Part shown: positions 33,420 to 42,594 of the stretch, one piece after another
How the letters are laid out: each line of letters opens with the position of its first letter
How positions within the stretch are numbered: the first letter of the stretch is position 1
Assembly: GCF_025630775.1 (NCBI RefSeq)
Contig: NZ_JAOSZE010000003.1
Span: 124,001-188,000, forward strand
Length of the DNA stretch: 64,000 bases
Source: Actinoplanes sp. KI2
GTDB lineage: Bacteria; Actinomycetota; Actinomycetes; Mycobacteriales; Micromonosporaceae
Reading direction: 5' to 3'
Program-made: the position numbers and the translations under genes
Notes under the pieces: generated by a model
The model's database searches: none
Told to the model about the DNA's origin: nothing
Seen by the model: only the letters and a program-made list of their open reading frames with translations

Positions 33420-34705
33420 TCGACCAGCACCCCGTCGCCGAACGGCGCGGGCTGGCCGGCGAGCAGTCTCAGCCGGGCCTCGTCGGCGCTGAGGCCGCCG
33501 GCGGTCATCTGCGCGGCGAGCCGGCCGGACACGTAGGCCGCGGCGAACGACGTTCCCGACCAGCCGGCGACGCCGCCGAACTCCTCGTCGGGCACGCCGG
33601 GCAGTGAGCGCCGCCCCTTCACGAACGTGCTGGTCCAGGTGCCGGGCGCCCAGGCGTCGACCCACGGGCCGTAGTTGCTGTAGGACGCCGGCTGGGGGCC
33701 GGTCTCCCCCGTCGCGGTGGCGGCCACGGCCACCACCGGGCCGAGGGCGGCCGGCCAGGTGGGCCGGGTGCTGCCGGCGTTGCCGGCCGCGGCCACCGTG
33801 ACCACCCCGGCGGGCAGCGCGGCCAGGGCGTTGACCAACGGCAGCGGGGGTACGTCACCGAGCGTGTAACCGCCGAGCGAGAGGTTGATGACGGACACCG
33901 TGGACCCGAGCCGGCCGAGCGCGGCGACCAGGGACGCCTCGTCGCCGAGCCCGGATGCCTCGAGGGCCCGCTCCGGGTCGAACCGGACGCCGGGCGCCGC
34001 CTGCCGCACGACGCCTGCGACGAAGGTGCCGTGCCCGCCCTCCAGCGCGAGCACGTCACCGTACGTGTAAAGCGAGTCCTCGTCGTCGGCCTCCGGAACG
34101 TAGCTGCCGCCGAGCCAGTCGGGGTGGGCGGCGGCGGCGTCGCGCCAGATGCCGGTGTCACAGATGCCGACGGTCACCCCGGCGCCCTCGGTGCCGCGGG
34201 CCGGGTCGCGGGCCGGGAGTTGCCCGGTGGCGGTGGGCGGCCCGTCCGGGTTGCCCATGATCTTGCCGAAGCCGAGGAGGACGTGGTGCGGTTGGACGCC
34301 GGGCACCCGTTCGCCGGGCCACTGGTCGGGGTCGCGCAGCACGTCGACGACGGCCGGCACGTCCACCTCGCGGTCGAAGAGCAGCACCGTCACCCCGGCG
34401 AACTCGCCACCGCCGGTGACCGGCAGGCCCATCTTGCGCAGCCGGGCGATGACCCGGCGGGCGTCCGCGTCGGCCACCAGGACCTGACGTGGACGGTAGA
34501 GAATCTCCCGCCTGGCATCCTGATACCACCGCACGTCCTTGTTGTCGCCGATCATCGCGGCGAAGGCCCGCTGGTAGGCGTCCGCGATGGGATCGCCGGC
34601 GGCGGCCGGGCCGGGCCGCCACAGGCCGCCGAGCGGGATCGCGGCGGCGGACGCCGCGGCGAGGCCGATCAGTCGGCGGCGGGTCAACGTGGTCTCCGGT
34701 GACAC
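33416..34705 (-). CDS. Tat-exported S8 (subtilisin-family) serine protease
   Basis: 429 residues from GTG 34705, with GGAGGG six bases upstream. Residues 8-30 (LTRRRLIGLAAASAAAIPLG) form a twin-arginine signal. A propeptide-like part to ~170 precedes the S8 domain with Asp183 (ICDTGIW), His225 (GGHGTFVAG), oxyanion Asn309 (AAAGNAG) and Ser386 (WSGTSFAAA): the triad is intact. It is first in the operon with the sigma factor and the small protein, and divergent from the TPR-CHAT gene. Export implies an extracytoplasmic substrate, unlike the CHAT protein. Confidence 0.92.
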   Translation of the reverse strand: MSPETTLTRRRLIGLAAASAAAIPLGGLWRPGPAAAGDPIADAYQRAFAAMIGDNKDVRWYQDARREILYRPRQVLVADADARRVIARLRKMGLPVTGGGEFAGVTVLLFDREVDVPAVVDVLRDPDQWPGERVPGVQPHHVLLGFGKIMGNPDGPPTATGQLPARDPARGTEGAGVTVGICDTGIWRDAAAAHPDWLGGSYVPEADDEDSLYTYGDVLALEGGHGTFVAGVVRQAAPGVRFDPERALEASGLGDEASLVAALGRLGSTVSVINLSLGGYTLGDVPPLPLVNALAALPAGVVTVAAAGNAGSTRPTWPAALGPVVAVAATATGETGPQPASYSNYGPWVDAWAPGTWTSTFVKGRRSLPGVPDEEFGGVAGWSGTSFAAAYVSGRLAAQMTAGGLSADEARLRLLAGQPAPFGDGVLVE

Positions 34706-34853
34706 GGTCTGCCCTCCTCGGGACACCGCCCCGGACGGCGGTGTCTCGGACCATACGGACGGAGGCCCCCGACCCGGACACCTCAGACCGGTAGCCGACA
34801 CTGTCCGGCTGGAGGCATTGACGGGCCTGCGGCCGTGAAGGACATTGCTGCTC
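34706..34853. promoter_or_regulatory. Divergent control region of the subtilase and CHAT genes, with a hairpin
   Basis: A 24-bp inverted repeat with arms GACACCGCC (34722-34730) and GGCGGTGTC (34737-34745) sits 17 bases upstream of the subtilase start. It could be an operator for both directions or a 5' UTR hairpin over the subtilase ribosome site. Promoter elements for the neighbouring sigma factor cannot be assigned by eye. Confidence 0.45.
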
Positions 34854-37463
34854 ATGGTCGTCGATCGCTCGGCTCCGCCAAGTCGCGCGCAACGGGCCCT
34901 GGCCGCCGTCCAGGGTCATCCCCGGGAAGCCATCGCCGAGGCCCGGAAGGTGCTGTCCGGCCCGGCGAACGCCGACGAGCGGTCCACCGCGGAGCGCGCC
35001 GTCGGGCTGGCCCTGCTGGAGCTGTGTGACCTGGCCGGGGCGGTGCGGCATCTGCACCGGGCGGTGCGGGCCGCCGAGTCCGCGACGGTGGCCGCCCTGG
35101 CCCGGATGAGCCTGGGCTACGCCTTGGCCAACGCCGGCCGCACGGCCGCCGCGCTGACCGCGGTCAGCGCGGCGTTGCCGCAGCTGTCCGGGGTGGACGC
35201 GGGCCGGGCCCGGATGCAGCGCGGTGTGGTGCGGCACTATCGCGGCGAGTTCGCTGAGGCGGTCCGGGACTACAGCCAGGCCATCGAGATCGCGCAGCGG
35301 GCCGGCGACGGCCTCCTGGAGGCCCGCGCCCGCAACAACCGAGGGCTGCTCAACGCCCACCGCGGCACCGACCGGGGCACCGACGACCTGGAGCGGGCGG
35401 CGGCGCTCTTCGCCGAGCTCGGGCTGCCCCTGGCGGCGGCGGACGCCCGCTGGAACGACGGGGTCGCGGCCGGTCAGCGCGGGGACGTCGCGGCGGCGCT
35501 GCGCCGGTTCGCCGAGGTCGACCGGGAGCACGAGCGTCTCGCGGTGCCCCGGCCGGCGCTGCTGCTGGACCGATTTGAGCTGCTGCTCTCGGTGTCGCTG
35601 GTGGGCGAGGCGACGGCGGTGGCGGACACCGCGGTGCGCGAGCTGGACCGGCGCGGGATGGCCTCCGATCTGGCCGAGGCGTTGCTGGCCCAGGCCCGGG
35701 CGGCGCTGGTCGGCGGCGATCTGGAGACGGCGGCGCGGGCGGCGGCCGGTGCCCGGTCCCGATTCCGCCGGCAGGGCCGCCGCACCTGGGCGGCGTTCGC
35801 CCGGCGGGTCGAACTGCAGGCGCGGGCCGGCCGGGACGAGCCGACCCCGGCGCTGCTGGCCGCGCTGCGCCGGACCGCCAGGCAGCTGGCCGACACCGGC
35901 TGGGCCGGCCCGGCGCTCGCCGTCCGCATCGACGCCGGCCGGATCGCCACCCGGCTGGGCCGACCGAGCGAGGCCGTCGAGCTGCTGGGGGTCGCCGCGC
36001 AGGCCCGCCGGCGGGGCACCGCGCCACGTCGGGCGCAGGGCTGGTACGCGCTGGCCCTGTGCCGCCGGCTGGCGGGTGACGAGCGGGGTGCCGAGCGGGC
36101 GCTGCGCCGGGGCCTGGCCGTCCTCGACACCTACCGGGCCGCGCTGGGCGCGACCGAGCTGCGCGCGCACACCGGCGGGTACGGGACGGAGCTGGCCTCG
36201 GAGGGACTGGACATCGCGGTCCGGACCGGGCTGCCGGACGGCGTGCTGGACTGGGCGGAGCGGGGCCGGGCGAGCGCGCTGCGGCTGCGGCCGGTGCTCC
36301 CACCCCGCGACCCGGAGCTGGCCGCGGCCCTGGCGGAGTTGCGGATGGTGAGCACCGCGCTGGAGGACGCGCTGCTCGGCGACCGCCCGGCGCAGGCGTT
36401 GCGGCTGTCCCAGGCTCGCCTGGAACAGCGGGTACGGGAGCTGACCCGGACGGTGCCCGGATTGGTGGCCGGCGACGCGGCGCAGCCGGCCGGGGTGCCT
36501 GGCCTCGCCAGGGAACTCGGCGACGCGGTGCTCGTCGAGCTGGTAGCGCACCGGGGCCGGCTGCTGGCGGTGCTGTTGCGGGACGGCGTTTGCGGCCTGC
36601 ACGACCTGGGGTCGCTGGACGAGGCGCTGCGCCGGACCCGGCTGCACCGGTTCGGCCTGCGCCGGGTGATCGCCACGGGGGATTCGGCGGCGTCCCGGGC
36701 GGGCGCCGAGCACACCGCCGCCGAGCTGGACCGGCAGCTGTTCGGGCCGCTGCGCCCGTGGCTGGCCGACCGGCCGCTGGTCGTGGTGCCGATCGGGGCC
36801 TTGCACGGGGTGGCGTGGGCGGCGCTGCCGACGTGTGCGGGGCGGCCGGTGACGGTGGCGCCGTCGGCGACGTCCTGGCTGGCGGCGCGGCGGCGGCGCG
36901 CCCCGGATGGCCCGCCGGTGCTGGTGGCGGGGCCGCGCCTGGCGGCGGCCCGGGACGAGGTGGACCGGCTGTGCCGCCTGTTGCCGGGGGCGGTGGTGCT
37001 GGCCGGTGAGCAGGCCGGGGCGGCACGGGTGACGGCGGCGATGGACGGCGCCGCGGTGGTGCACATCGCCGCGCACGGCCGGTTCCGGGCGGACAGCCCG
37101 CAGTTCTCCACGCTGGACCTGGCGGACGGGCCGCTCATCGCGTACGAGTGGGAGCGGTTGTCCCGGCCGCCCGGCTGCATGGTGCTCTCTGCCTGCGATG
37201 CGGGCCGCTCCGCGGTGCGGCCCGGCGACGAGGTGATGGGCTTCACCGCGGTCCTGCTCGCGCTCGGCACCCGGACGCTGATCTCGACGGTGCTGCCGGT
37301 GCCGGCGGAGTTGACCACCGCTCTCGTCGTCGACCTGCACCGGCGTCTGCGGGCCGATGACCCACCGGCGATGGCCCTGGCCGACGCGCAGCGGACCCTC
37401 GCCGAGCGGGGCGCCCTGGCGCACGCCACCGCCGCGGCCTTTGTCTGTTTTGGCGCTGGCTAG
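34854..37463 (+). CDS. TPR-CHAT protein (caspase-fold peptidase)
   Basis: 869 residues from ATG 34854. Residues ~15-460 are TPR-like helical repeats (VVRHYRGEFAEAVRDYSQAI, ALALCRRLAGDERGAERALR). Residues ~590-869 form a CHAT domain (caspase HetF associated with TPRs) with strand VVHIAAHGRF (His741) and MVLSACDAG (Cys781), so the catalytic dyad is intact. The TPR part usually senses a partner that releases protease activity. No signal peptide, so it is cytoplasmic. It is divergent from the subtilase/sigma operon. CHAT proteins with TPRs act in bacterial defence and cell-death systems; which applies here is open. Confidence 0.9.
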   Translation: MVVDRSAPPSRAQRALAAVQGHPREAIAEARKVLSGPANADERSTAERAVGLALLELCDLAGAVRHLHRAVRAAESATVAALARMSLGYALANAGRTAAALTAVSAALPQLSGVDAGRARMQRGVVRHYRGEFAEAVRDYSQAIEIAQRAGDGLLEARARNNRGLLNAHRGTDRGTDDLERAAALFAELGLPLAAADARWNDGVAAGQRGDVAAALRRFAEVDREHERLAVPRPALLLDRFELLLSVSLVGEATAVADTAVRELDRRGMASDLAEALLAQARAALVGGDLETAARAAAGARSRFRRQGRRTWAAFARRVELQARAGRDEPTPALLAALRRTARQLADTGWAGPALAVRIDAGRIATRLGRPSEAVELLGVAAQARRRGTAPRRAQGWYALALCRRLAGDERGAERALRRGLAVLDTYRAALGATELRAHTGGYGTELASEGLDIAVRTGLPDGVLDWAERGRASALRLRPVLPPRDPELAAALAELRMVSTALEDALLGDRPAQALRLSQARLEQRVRELTRTVPGLVAGDAAQPAGVPGLARELGDAVLVELVAHRGRLLAVLLRDGVCGLHDLGSLDEALRRTRLHRFGLRRVIATGDSAASRAGAEHTAAELDRQLFGPLRPWLADRPLVVVPIGALHGVAWAALPTCAGRPVTVAPSATSWLAARRRRAPDGPPVLVAGPRLAAARDEVDRLCRLLPGAVVLAGEQAGAARVTAAMDGAAVVHIAAHGRFRADSPQFSTLDLADGPLIAYEWERLSRPPGCMVLSACDAGRSAVRPGDEVMGFTAVLLALGTRTLISTVLPVPAELTTALVVDLHRRLRADDPPAMALADAQRTLAERGALAHATAAAFVCFGAG

Positions 37464-37556
37464 CAACCGGTTCGTCTCCCGGGATGTATGCGTGGCCCGG
37501 CGCACCGGCTCTGTCCCGGTGCGCGGATTCCCGCGCCGTCACCGAAGGAGAGAAAG

Positions 37557-39395
37557 ATGTTGCGTCGCGACATCCGGCTGGCCGCCGCCGTGAGCCTCGC
37601 GCTCGCCGGCACCACGCTGCTGCCGCCCGCGGCGGCCCAGGCCGCCGACACCGCCGGCGTCTACGCCGTCGTCCAGGAGGGACTCACCGAAGATGAGGGT
37701 GCGGCCCTCGGCAAGGCGTACGGCATCCCGAACGCGCTGGAGACCACCGGCGCGTTCAGCTACGTCGACACGGCCACCTTCAACGCGGTGCCGCTGGTCG
37801 ACGTCGCCAAGGGCAAGGATGAGCAGGGCCGGGCGACGCTGAGCCAGGCCGTCGACCTCGACCGGCTGCGCGCCGTCAAACCGATCTCAGCGGATGACGC
37901 GCTGGCGAAGGCGAAACAGCTGGTCGAGCTGGCCGGGCTCAGCCCCGACATGAAGCTGACCACCGAGGTCTCCAACAGTCGGCTCACCCTGGCCGACGCG
38001 AACGGCCGCGCCACGACCGAGCATGCTCTGGATACCACGGTCAGCGGGCACCTCACGTTGGATGGTCTGCCGGTGACTGGGCAGGGCGCCAAGCTGCGGA
38101 TCACCTTCGCCCCGGACGGCACGGTCAGCCAGCTGTCGCACGCCCTGCGCAAGGTCACCCGCGCCGGTACGGTCGCGGTGATCGACCCGGCGGAGGCGAC
38201 CAAGGCGTGCGCCGCCCTCTACCCGGCCGGGACCCGGCAGCAGACGCCGACGCTCGGCTACCAGTTCCCCGAGCTGGGCGCGGTCGAGGCGAACGGCAAG
38301 GGCACCGTGTCGTCGATCTTCCCGCAGTACACCTGCAACCCGGTGGCCGAGTCGGGCACCCTCGCCCACCGGCTCGTCCCGGCGGTGCCGGGGGCGGCGC
38401 CGAGCGGCAAACTCGCGGTTAAGCGCTCCGGCGACACCGTCGAAGCGGCGGTCTCGGTCTCCGGCGGCACCGCTCCCTACACGTACGCCTGGTCGTCGTC
38501 GAGCACGGTGCTCGACAGCGGCCAGACCGGTGACACGATCGCCTACCAACGCGCGCCGCGCGACGCGAAGGCCGACCCGGCGGAGCAGCTGACCGTCGAG
38601 GTCACCGACGCCGACGGGCTGGCCGCGACGGCGACCGTGACGCTGGACGGCGACGGCGACGCGACAGCCGAGACGACGCCGGGCGGTGGCGGCTTCGGAG
38701 CGCTGGCGGTCGGGCCGACCGATGTCGGCATCGAGCAGACCGTCGACGAGTGGCAGTGCGCGCAGGACAGCGCGAACGGCTTCCGCTCGGTGATGCAGTC
38801 GCACGGGACCCCGGTCGCGTTCGACTGGCGCGGCGCGAACGCCTGGGAGTGGGACTTCAAGGACGGCACCCTCGGCGGCGGCGACAACTACTACGTCGAC
38901 AACGTGGACGCGGTCTGGTACACGGGCCACGGCTGGTCGGGCGGGTTCACCTTCAAGGGCGGCACCTCGATCGTGCCGTCCGAGGCGCGCTGGGGCGACT
39001 CGTACGATCTGGAATGGTTGCAGCTGGAGTCCTGCCAGGTCCTGACGTACCCGATGAGCTGGAAGCAGAGCTTCCGCGGGCTGCACATCATGAACGGGTT
39101 CCAGACCAACGCGTACTGCGTGGGCGGCGGCACCGGCGCGACGTTCGCGAACTACCTGTTCCCCCAGAAGTTCCTCTGGTGGACGCTGCGACCGGCGCAG
39201 CGGATCCAGGCGGCCTGGGCGCTGATGGCGATCGACCGTGAGCCGTCCGGCGTGATCTACAAGTCGACCGGCCTGTGGCGCCCGTCCGACGGCGTGACCA
39301 ACGTCGGCGACTACTTCTGGGGCCAGGGCCCGGTCGGCCCGGACCTGTACGACTCGCCCGCCATGGGCATGTGGTGGATCTCCGGCACGGTGTAG
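37557..39395 (+). CDS. Large secreted protein with a DUF6345-like, possibly clan CD peptidase, C-terminal domain
   Basis: 612 residues from ATG 37557, with AAGGAG six bases upstream. A signal peptide ends near residue 30 (PPAAAQAAD). Residues ~30-300 are PepSY/FTP-like in parts (ISADDALAKAKQLVELAGLS). An Ig-like segment follows at ~290-370 (VSVSGGTAPYTYAWSSSS). The C-terminal ~200 residues contain AVWYTGHGWSGGF (His458) and LQLESCQVL (Cys493), each after a hydrophobic strand, 35 residues apart, like the His-Gly and Cys of caspase/gingipain-type peptidases. That catalytic reading is inference. It lies 93 bases downstream of the CHAT gene on the same strand. Confidence 0.75.
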   Translation: MLRRDIRLAAAVSLALAGTTLLPPAAAQAADTAGVYAVVQEGLTEDEGAALGKAYGIPNALETTGAFSYVDTATFNAVPLVDVAKGKDEQGRATLSQAVDLDRLRAVKPISADDALAKAKQLVELAGLSPDMKLTTEVSNSRLTLADANGRATTEHALDTTVSGHLTLDGLPVTGQGAKLRITFAPDGTVSQLSHALRKVTRAGTVAVIDPAEATKACAALYPAGTRQQTPTLGYQFPELGAVEANGKGTVSSIFPQYTCNPVAESGTLAHRLVPAVPGAAPSGKLAVKRSGDTVEAAVSVSGGTAPYTYAWSSSSTVLDSGQTGDTIAYQRAPRDAKADPAEQLTVEVTDADGLAATATVTLDGDGDATAETTPGGGGFGALAVGPTDVGIEQTVDEWQCAQDSANGFRSVMQSHGTPVAFDWRGANAWEWDFKDGTLGGGDNYYVDNVDAVWYTGHGWSGGFTFKGGTSIVPSEARWGDSYDLEWLQLESCQVLTYPMSWKQSFRGLHIMNGFQTNAYCVGGGTGATFANYLFPQKFLWWTLRPAQRIQAAWALMAIDREPSGVIYKSTGLWRPSDGVTNVGDYFWGQGPVGPDLYDSPAMGMWWISGTV

Positions 39396-39407
39396 GCCGG
39401 TGACCAA

Positions 39408-39437
39408 CGGTGCACCGTGTGGCGGCACGGTGCACCG
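39408..39437 (+). terminator. Hairpin terminator after the secreted protein gene
   Basis: Arms CGGTGCACCGTG and CACGGTGCACCG with a six-base loop form a perfect 12-bp stem, starting 12 bases after the stop codon. No T-run. Confidence 0.75.
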
Positions 39438-39638
39438 GCGGGTCAGCCGCGGATGCCGACCTAGCACGTACGTCGGGGCGAGGAGCTTGACCTCGCAGCT
39501 GGCACCGAGATCGATTGGACCGATTCGGGCTATTGGACAGTCGACCGGTCCGTCGCCTCCGAAGCCCGTGGCGTGCGCGCTGCTGGCGAGATCGCTCAGC
39601 CGAAGTCGATAATTGGCTCGGCTGGTATTGCGGAGGCC

Positions 39639-40094
39639 TCAGCAATATGTGTAGGCGCCAGTACTGCCCCAGGAGCAGGAGTCGAGCAGCGTTCCGTAGT
39701 TGCTGCGAAGGTAGGCGGCATCGCCGGTGTTGTTCCACACGTGCCAGCCCAACCCCCAGTAGCGGTGGACGCTCGTGTTGGTGCCCTTGCCGGTGTGGAC
39801 GTAGACACTCTTGCCGGGGTAAAGCACGAAGCTCGTGGTGAACGTGTAGACATGGTTCTGCTTGTCGCGCACCGTGAAGTTCTTGAGGTTGAGCGCGTAG
39901 CTGCGCGTGTTCTTCAACCCGAAGTACTCACCGTTCACGCTGGCGTTCGCAGTAGTGTCGGTCCCGGGCGCGTTGTAATAGACGATGGTGAACATGATCG
40001 GCGGTGTGGCGGCCTGAGCCGGTGCAGCGGCGGCCAGGCAGACCCCCAAGCCGAGGGCTAACGCGGAGACGAGACTGATTAGTCGCTTCTTCAT
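39639..40094 (-). CDS. Secreted lamin-tail-domain protein
   Basis: 151 residues from ATG 40094, with GAGGAGGAA five bases upstream. Signal peptide MKKRLISLVSALALGLGVCL to about residue 29. The mature protein reads NGEYFGLKNTRSYALNLKNF, TVRDKQNHVYTF, LYPGKSVYVHTGKG and WHVWNNTGDAAYLRS, the classic pattern of an LTD (lamin-tail) beta-sandwich, found in secreted nucleases and surface proteins. Here it stands alone without an enzyme. Codons are less GC-biased than in neighbours, suggesting transfer. It faces the large secreted protein. Confidence 0.85.
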   Translation of the reverse strand: MKKRLISLVSALALGLGVCLAAAAPAQAATPPIMFTIVYYNAPGTDTTANASVNGEYFGLKNTRSYALNLKNFTVRDKQNHVYTFTTSFVLYPGKSVYVHTGKGTNTSVHRYWGLGWHVWNNTGDAAYLRSNYGTLLDSCSWGSTGAYTYC

Positions 40095-41055
40095 GTAGTT
40101 CCTCCTCTGTCGATCCGATTTGGTGCGGGACGCGTAGGCGTCATCGTTTGCTTGACGACAACGGAGTTCGTGGATGGCCGCGGCGCAGAGCGAAGCCGTG
40201 CGGGCTGGCGGCCGCGTCGAATTCCTGATGAACGATTTCACTCACCGATGCGGCTCATCGCCGGCGACCGCGGTGCGCGAAAGCTCCAGGTCTCGTTCTC
40301 TCGGCTTACTCGCCACCTGACGCGACCGACACCGCACACCGCCGCCAGTCCGAAAGCATCACCGCCGCAGTGGCTGAGGTCGACCCTCAAGTCGTTGGCT
40401 CTGCACCGTCACAAACTAGGAGTCACGAAAGCCGGAAACAATCCGTCAAGAGAGTTGCGCCCTACTCGCTTCGTACGATCGCCGATGAGTCGACTGGTCA
40501 CTGCCGTGGTCCATCGCTTTGTACGGGCGTCGGCGTTGCTCGGCCGTGAGGAGCGCCGGTGAGGTCGGTGGCGCGCCGGCCGGGGTCCGCGTGGGTGGCG
40601 GTGGCCCGCGCCGACATGCTGCCGACGATGAGCGAGGTGTAGGGGACGTAGCCGAGCGCCGCCACGCTCCAGCCGACCCCCGGCGCGTAGGGCCGGCCCA
40701 CCGCTGCTCCGACGAGCACCGCCGCGACCAGGCCGGCGGCGACGGCGGCCGACGCCCGTACCGCGGTGGGCCCACCAGAACCGAACGGGACAGCCCTCAG
40801 GTAATGGTCGGCACAGCGGGTAAGCGTCCTACGTTTGCCGACGAGGCGTACCAAGGCTGCCGAGCGGCCTCGCTGCCGCGCGAAAAAGTGATCCGCCGCT
40901 TGGTGGGTGTACTGATCAATCCGTTCCTGATCTACTGAACAACCGTTAACCCGGTCTGGGGCCGGCTGGGAGAGACCTGGCCGGCGCCAGGCCGTTCTAT
41001 GTCTGCCGTGGGTGCCGATTCCATGCGTCCGCAGCGTGAAGGAGCAAGGCCAACG
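40095..41055. other. Mostly non-coding stretch within the island
   Basis: About 960 bases without an intact gene. It holds a truncated DUF1345 fragment (listed separately) and, near pntA, a hairpin CCTGGC/GCCAGG (40976-40991). The part 40100-40500 is comparatively AT-rich and shows nothing recognisable. Confidence 0.5.
40498..40790 (-). pseudogene. Truncated DUF1345 membrane-protein fragment
   Basis: The minus frame reads AVRASAAVAAGLVAAVLVGA, then VGWSVAALGYVPYTSLIVGS and SARATATHADPGRRATDL. This matches the N-terminal ~75 residues of DUF1345 membrane proteins (two helices, the W-x-V-A-A-L motif, and the A-T-A-x-H-A-x-x-D-P-G-R loop). No clear start is visible and the homology ends abruptly near 40560, before the remaining membrane segments. 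It looks like a deletion remnant. Confidence 0.5.
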
Positions 41056-42591
41056 ATGCTTATCGGAGTTCCCCGCGAGCCCAGCGGTGAGACGCGCGTC
41101 GCCGCCACCCCAACGACCGCCAAACAGCTCATCGCCCTCGGATACGACGTCGTCGTGGAGGCCGGCGCCGGCGAGGCTGCCAGCTTCGCCGACGAGGCGT
41201 ACGCCGAGGCGGGTGCCGGCGTCGGATCCGCGGAGCAGGCCTGGGCCGCCGACATCGTCTTCCGGATCAACGGCCCCAGCCTGCAGGAGGTCGACCGGCC
41301 ACAAGACGGCTCCGTGCTCGTCTCCATGCTGGCGCCCGCACTCAACCCAGAACTGGTCGACGCGCTGGCCGCGCGACCGATCACTGTCCTGGCAATGGAC
41401 GCGGTGCCACGGATCAGTCGCGCCCAGTCGCTCGATGTGCTCTCGTCCATGGCGAATATCGCCGGCTACCGCGCCGTCATCGAAGCCGCCCATCACTTCG
41501 GAAGGTTCTTCACCGGCCAGGTCACCGCGGCGGGCAAGGTCCCACCGGCCAAGGTCCTGATCGCCGGCGCCGGCGTGGCCGGGCTGTCCGCCATCGGCGC
41601 CGCCGCCAGCCTCGGCGCGATCGTACGTGCCACCGACCCTCGCCCCGAGGTCGCCGACCAGGTCAAGAGCCTCGGCGGCACCTACTTGCCGGTCGAGGTC
41701 GACGAGCAGATGGTTTCCTCCGATGGTTACGCCAAGACCACCTCCGAGGCGTACGACGCTGCGGCCGCCCGCCTGTATGCCGAGCAGGCCGCCGATATCG
41801 ACATCATCATCACGACCGCGCTCATCCCCGGACGGCCGGCACCCAGGCTGATCACCGCCGCCGACGTGGCCGCGATGCGCCCCGGTTCGGTCATCGTCGA
41901 CATGGCCACCGCTCAGGGTGGCAACGTCGAGGGCTCCGTAGCCGGCGAGGTGGTCACCACCGGCCACGGCGTGACGATCATCGGCTACACCGACCTCGCC
42001 GGCCGCCTGGCCGCGCAGGCCAGCCAGCTCTACGGCACCAACCTGGTCAACCTGATGAAGCTCGTCACGCCGGGCAAGGATGGCAAGCTGATCCTGGACC
42101 TCGACGATGTCGTCCAGCGCGGCATCACCGTGGCCCGGGACGGCGAGAAGCTGTGGCCGCCCCCGCCCGTACAGGTGTCCGCGGCGGCCATCACGCCCGC
42201 GATCGCGCCGGCGGCTGCGCCGGTCGCGGCGAAACGGCCGTTCCCGGTGGCTGCCAAGCTCGCCCTGACCGGGCTGGCCGTCGCCGTCCTCTTCCTCGTC
42301 AACGCGTTCGCCCCGGAGCCGATCCCGCGGCACTTCACCGTGCTCGTGCTCGCGGTCGTCATCGGCTACTACGTCATCGGCAAGGTGCACCATGCCCTGC
42401 ACACGCCGCTGATGTCGGTGACCAACGCGATCTCGGGCGTCATCCTCGTCGGCGCCATGTTCCAGGTCGGCGTCCCGGACACCACCGTCCGGGTCCTTGC
42501 CACGGTCGCCGTCCTGCTCGCCTCGATCAACGTCTTCGGTGGCTTCGCGGTGACTCACCGCATGCTGTCCATGTTCCAGAAGGGCAACTGA
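41056..42591 (+). CDS. pntA: NAD(P) transhydrogenase subunit alpha
   Basis: 511 residues from ATG 41056, with GAAGGAG upstream. MLIGVPREPSGETRVAATP opens the NAD-binding dI domain; VLIAGAGVAGLSAIGAAASL is its Rossmann site and RPGSVIVDMATAQGGNVE follows. After an Ala/Pro linker (~380-400) come four membrane segments (dII part). The enzyme uses proton flow to convert NADH and NADP to NAD and NADPH. Three bases separate it from pntB. It lies inside the att-bounded region. Confidence 0.96.
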   Translation: MLIGVPREPSGETRVAATPTTAKQLIALGYDVVVEAGAGEAASFADEAYAEAGAGVGSAEQAWAADIVFRINGPSLQEVDRPQDGSVLVSMLAPALNPELVDALAARPITVLAMDAVPRISRAQSLDVLSSMANIAGYRAVIEAAHHFGRFFTGQVTAAGKVPPAKVLIAGAGVAGLSAIGAAASLGAIVRATDPRPEVADQVKSLGGTYLPVEVDEQMVSSDGYAKTTSEAYDAAAARLYAEQAADIDIIITTALIPGRPAPRLITAADVAAMRPGSVIVDMATAQGGNVEGSVAGEVVTTGHGVTIIGYTDLAGRLAAQASQLYGTNLVNLMKLVTPGKDGKLILDLDDVVQRGITVARDGEKLWPPPPVQVSAAAITPAIAPAAAPVAAKRPFPVAAKLALTGLAVAVLFLVNAFAPEPIPRHFTVLVLAVVIGYYVIGKVHHALHTPLMSVTNAISGVILVGAMFQVGVPDTTVRVLATVAVLLASINVFGGFAVTHRMLSMFQKGN

Positions 42592-42594
42592 CCG

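Noticed and set aside
32321..37463. A type III-E CRISPR (craspase) locus
   Set aside because: The TPR-CHAT and sigma factor recall it, but no gRAMP/Cas7-11 effector or CRISPR array is in the window; only the analogy is kept.
34158..37505. A 1115-codon minus-strand open frame opposite the CHAT gene
   Set aside because: Arg/Gln/Pro-rich antisense of the TPR-CHAT gene; the plus strand has clear domains and catalytic motifs.
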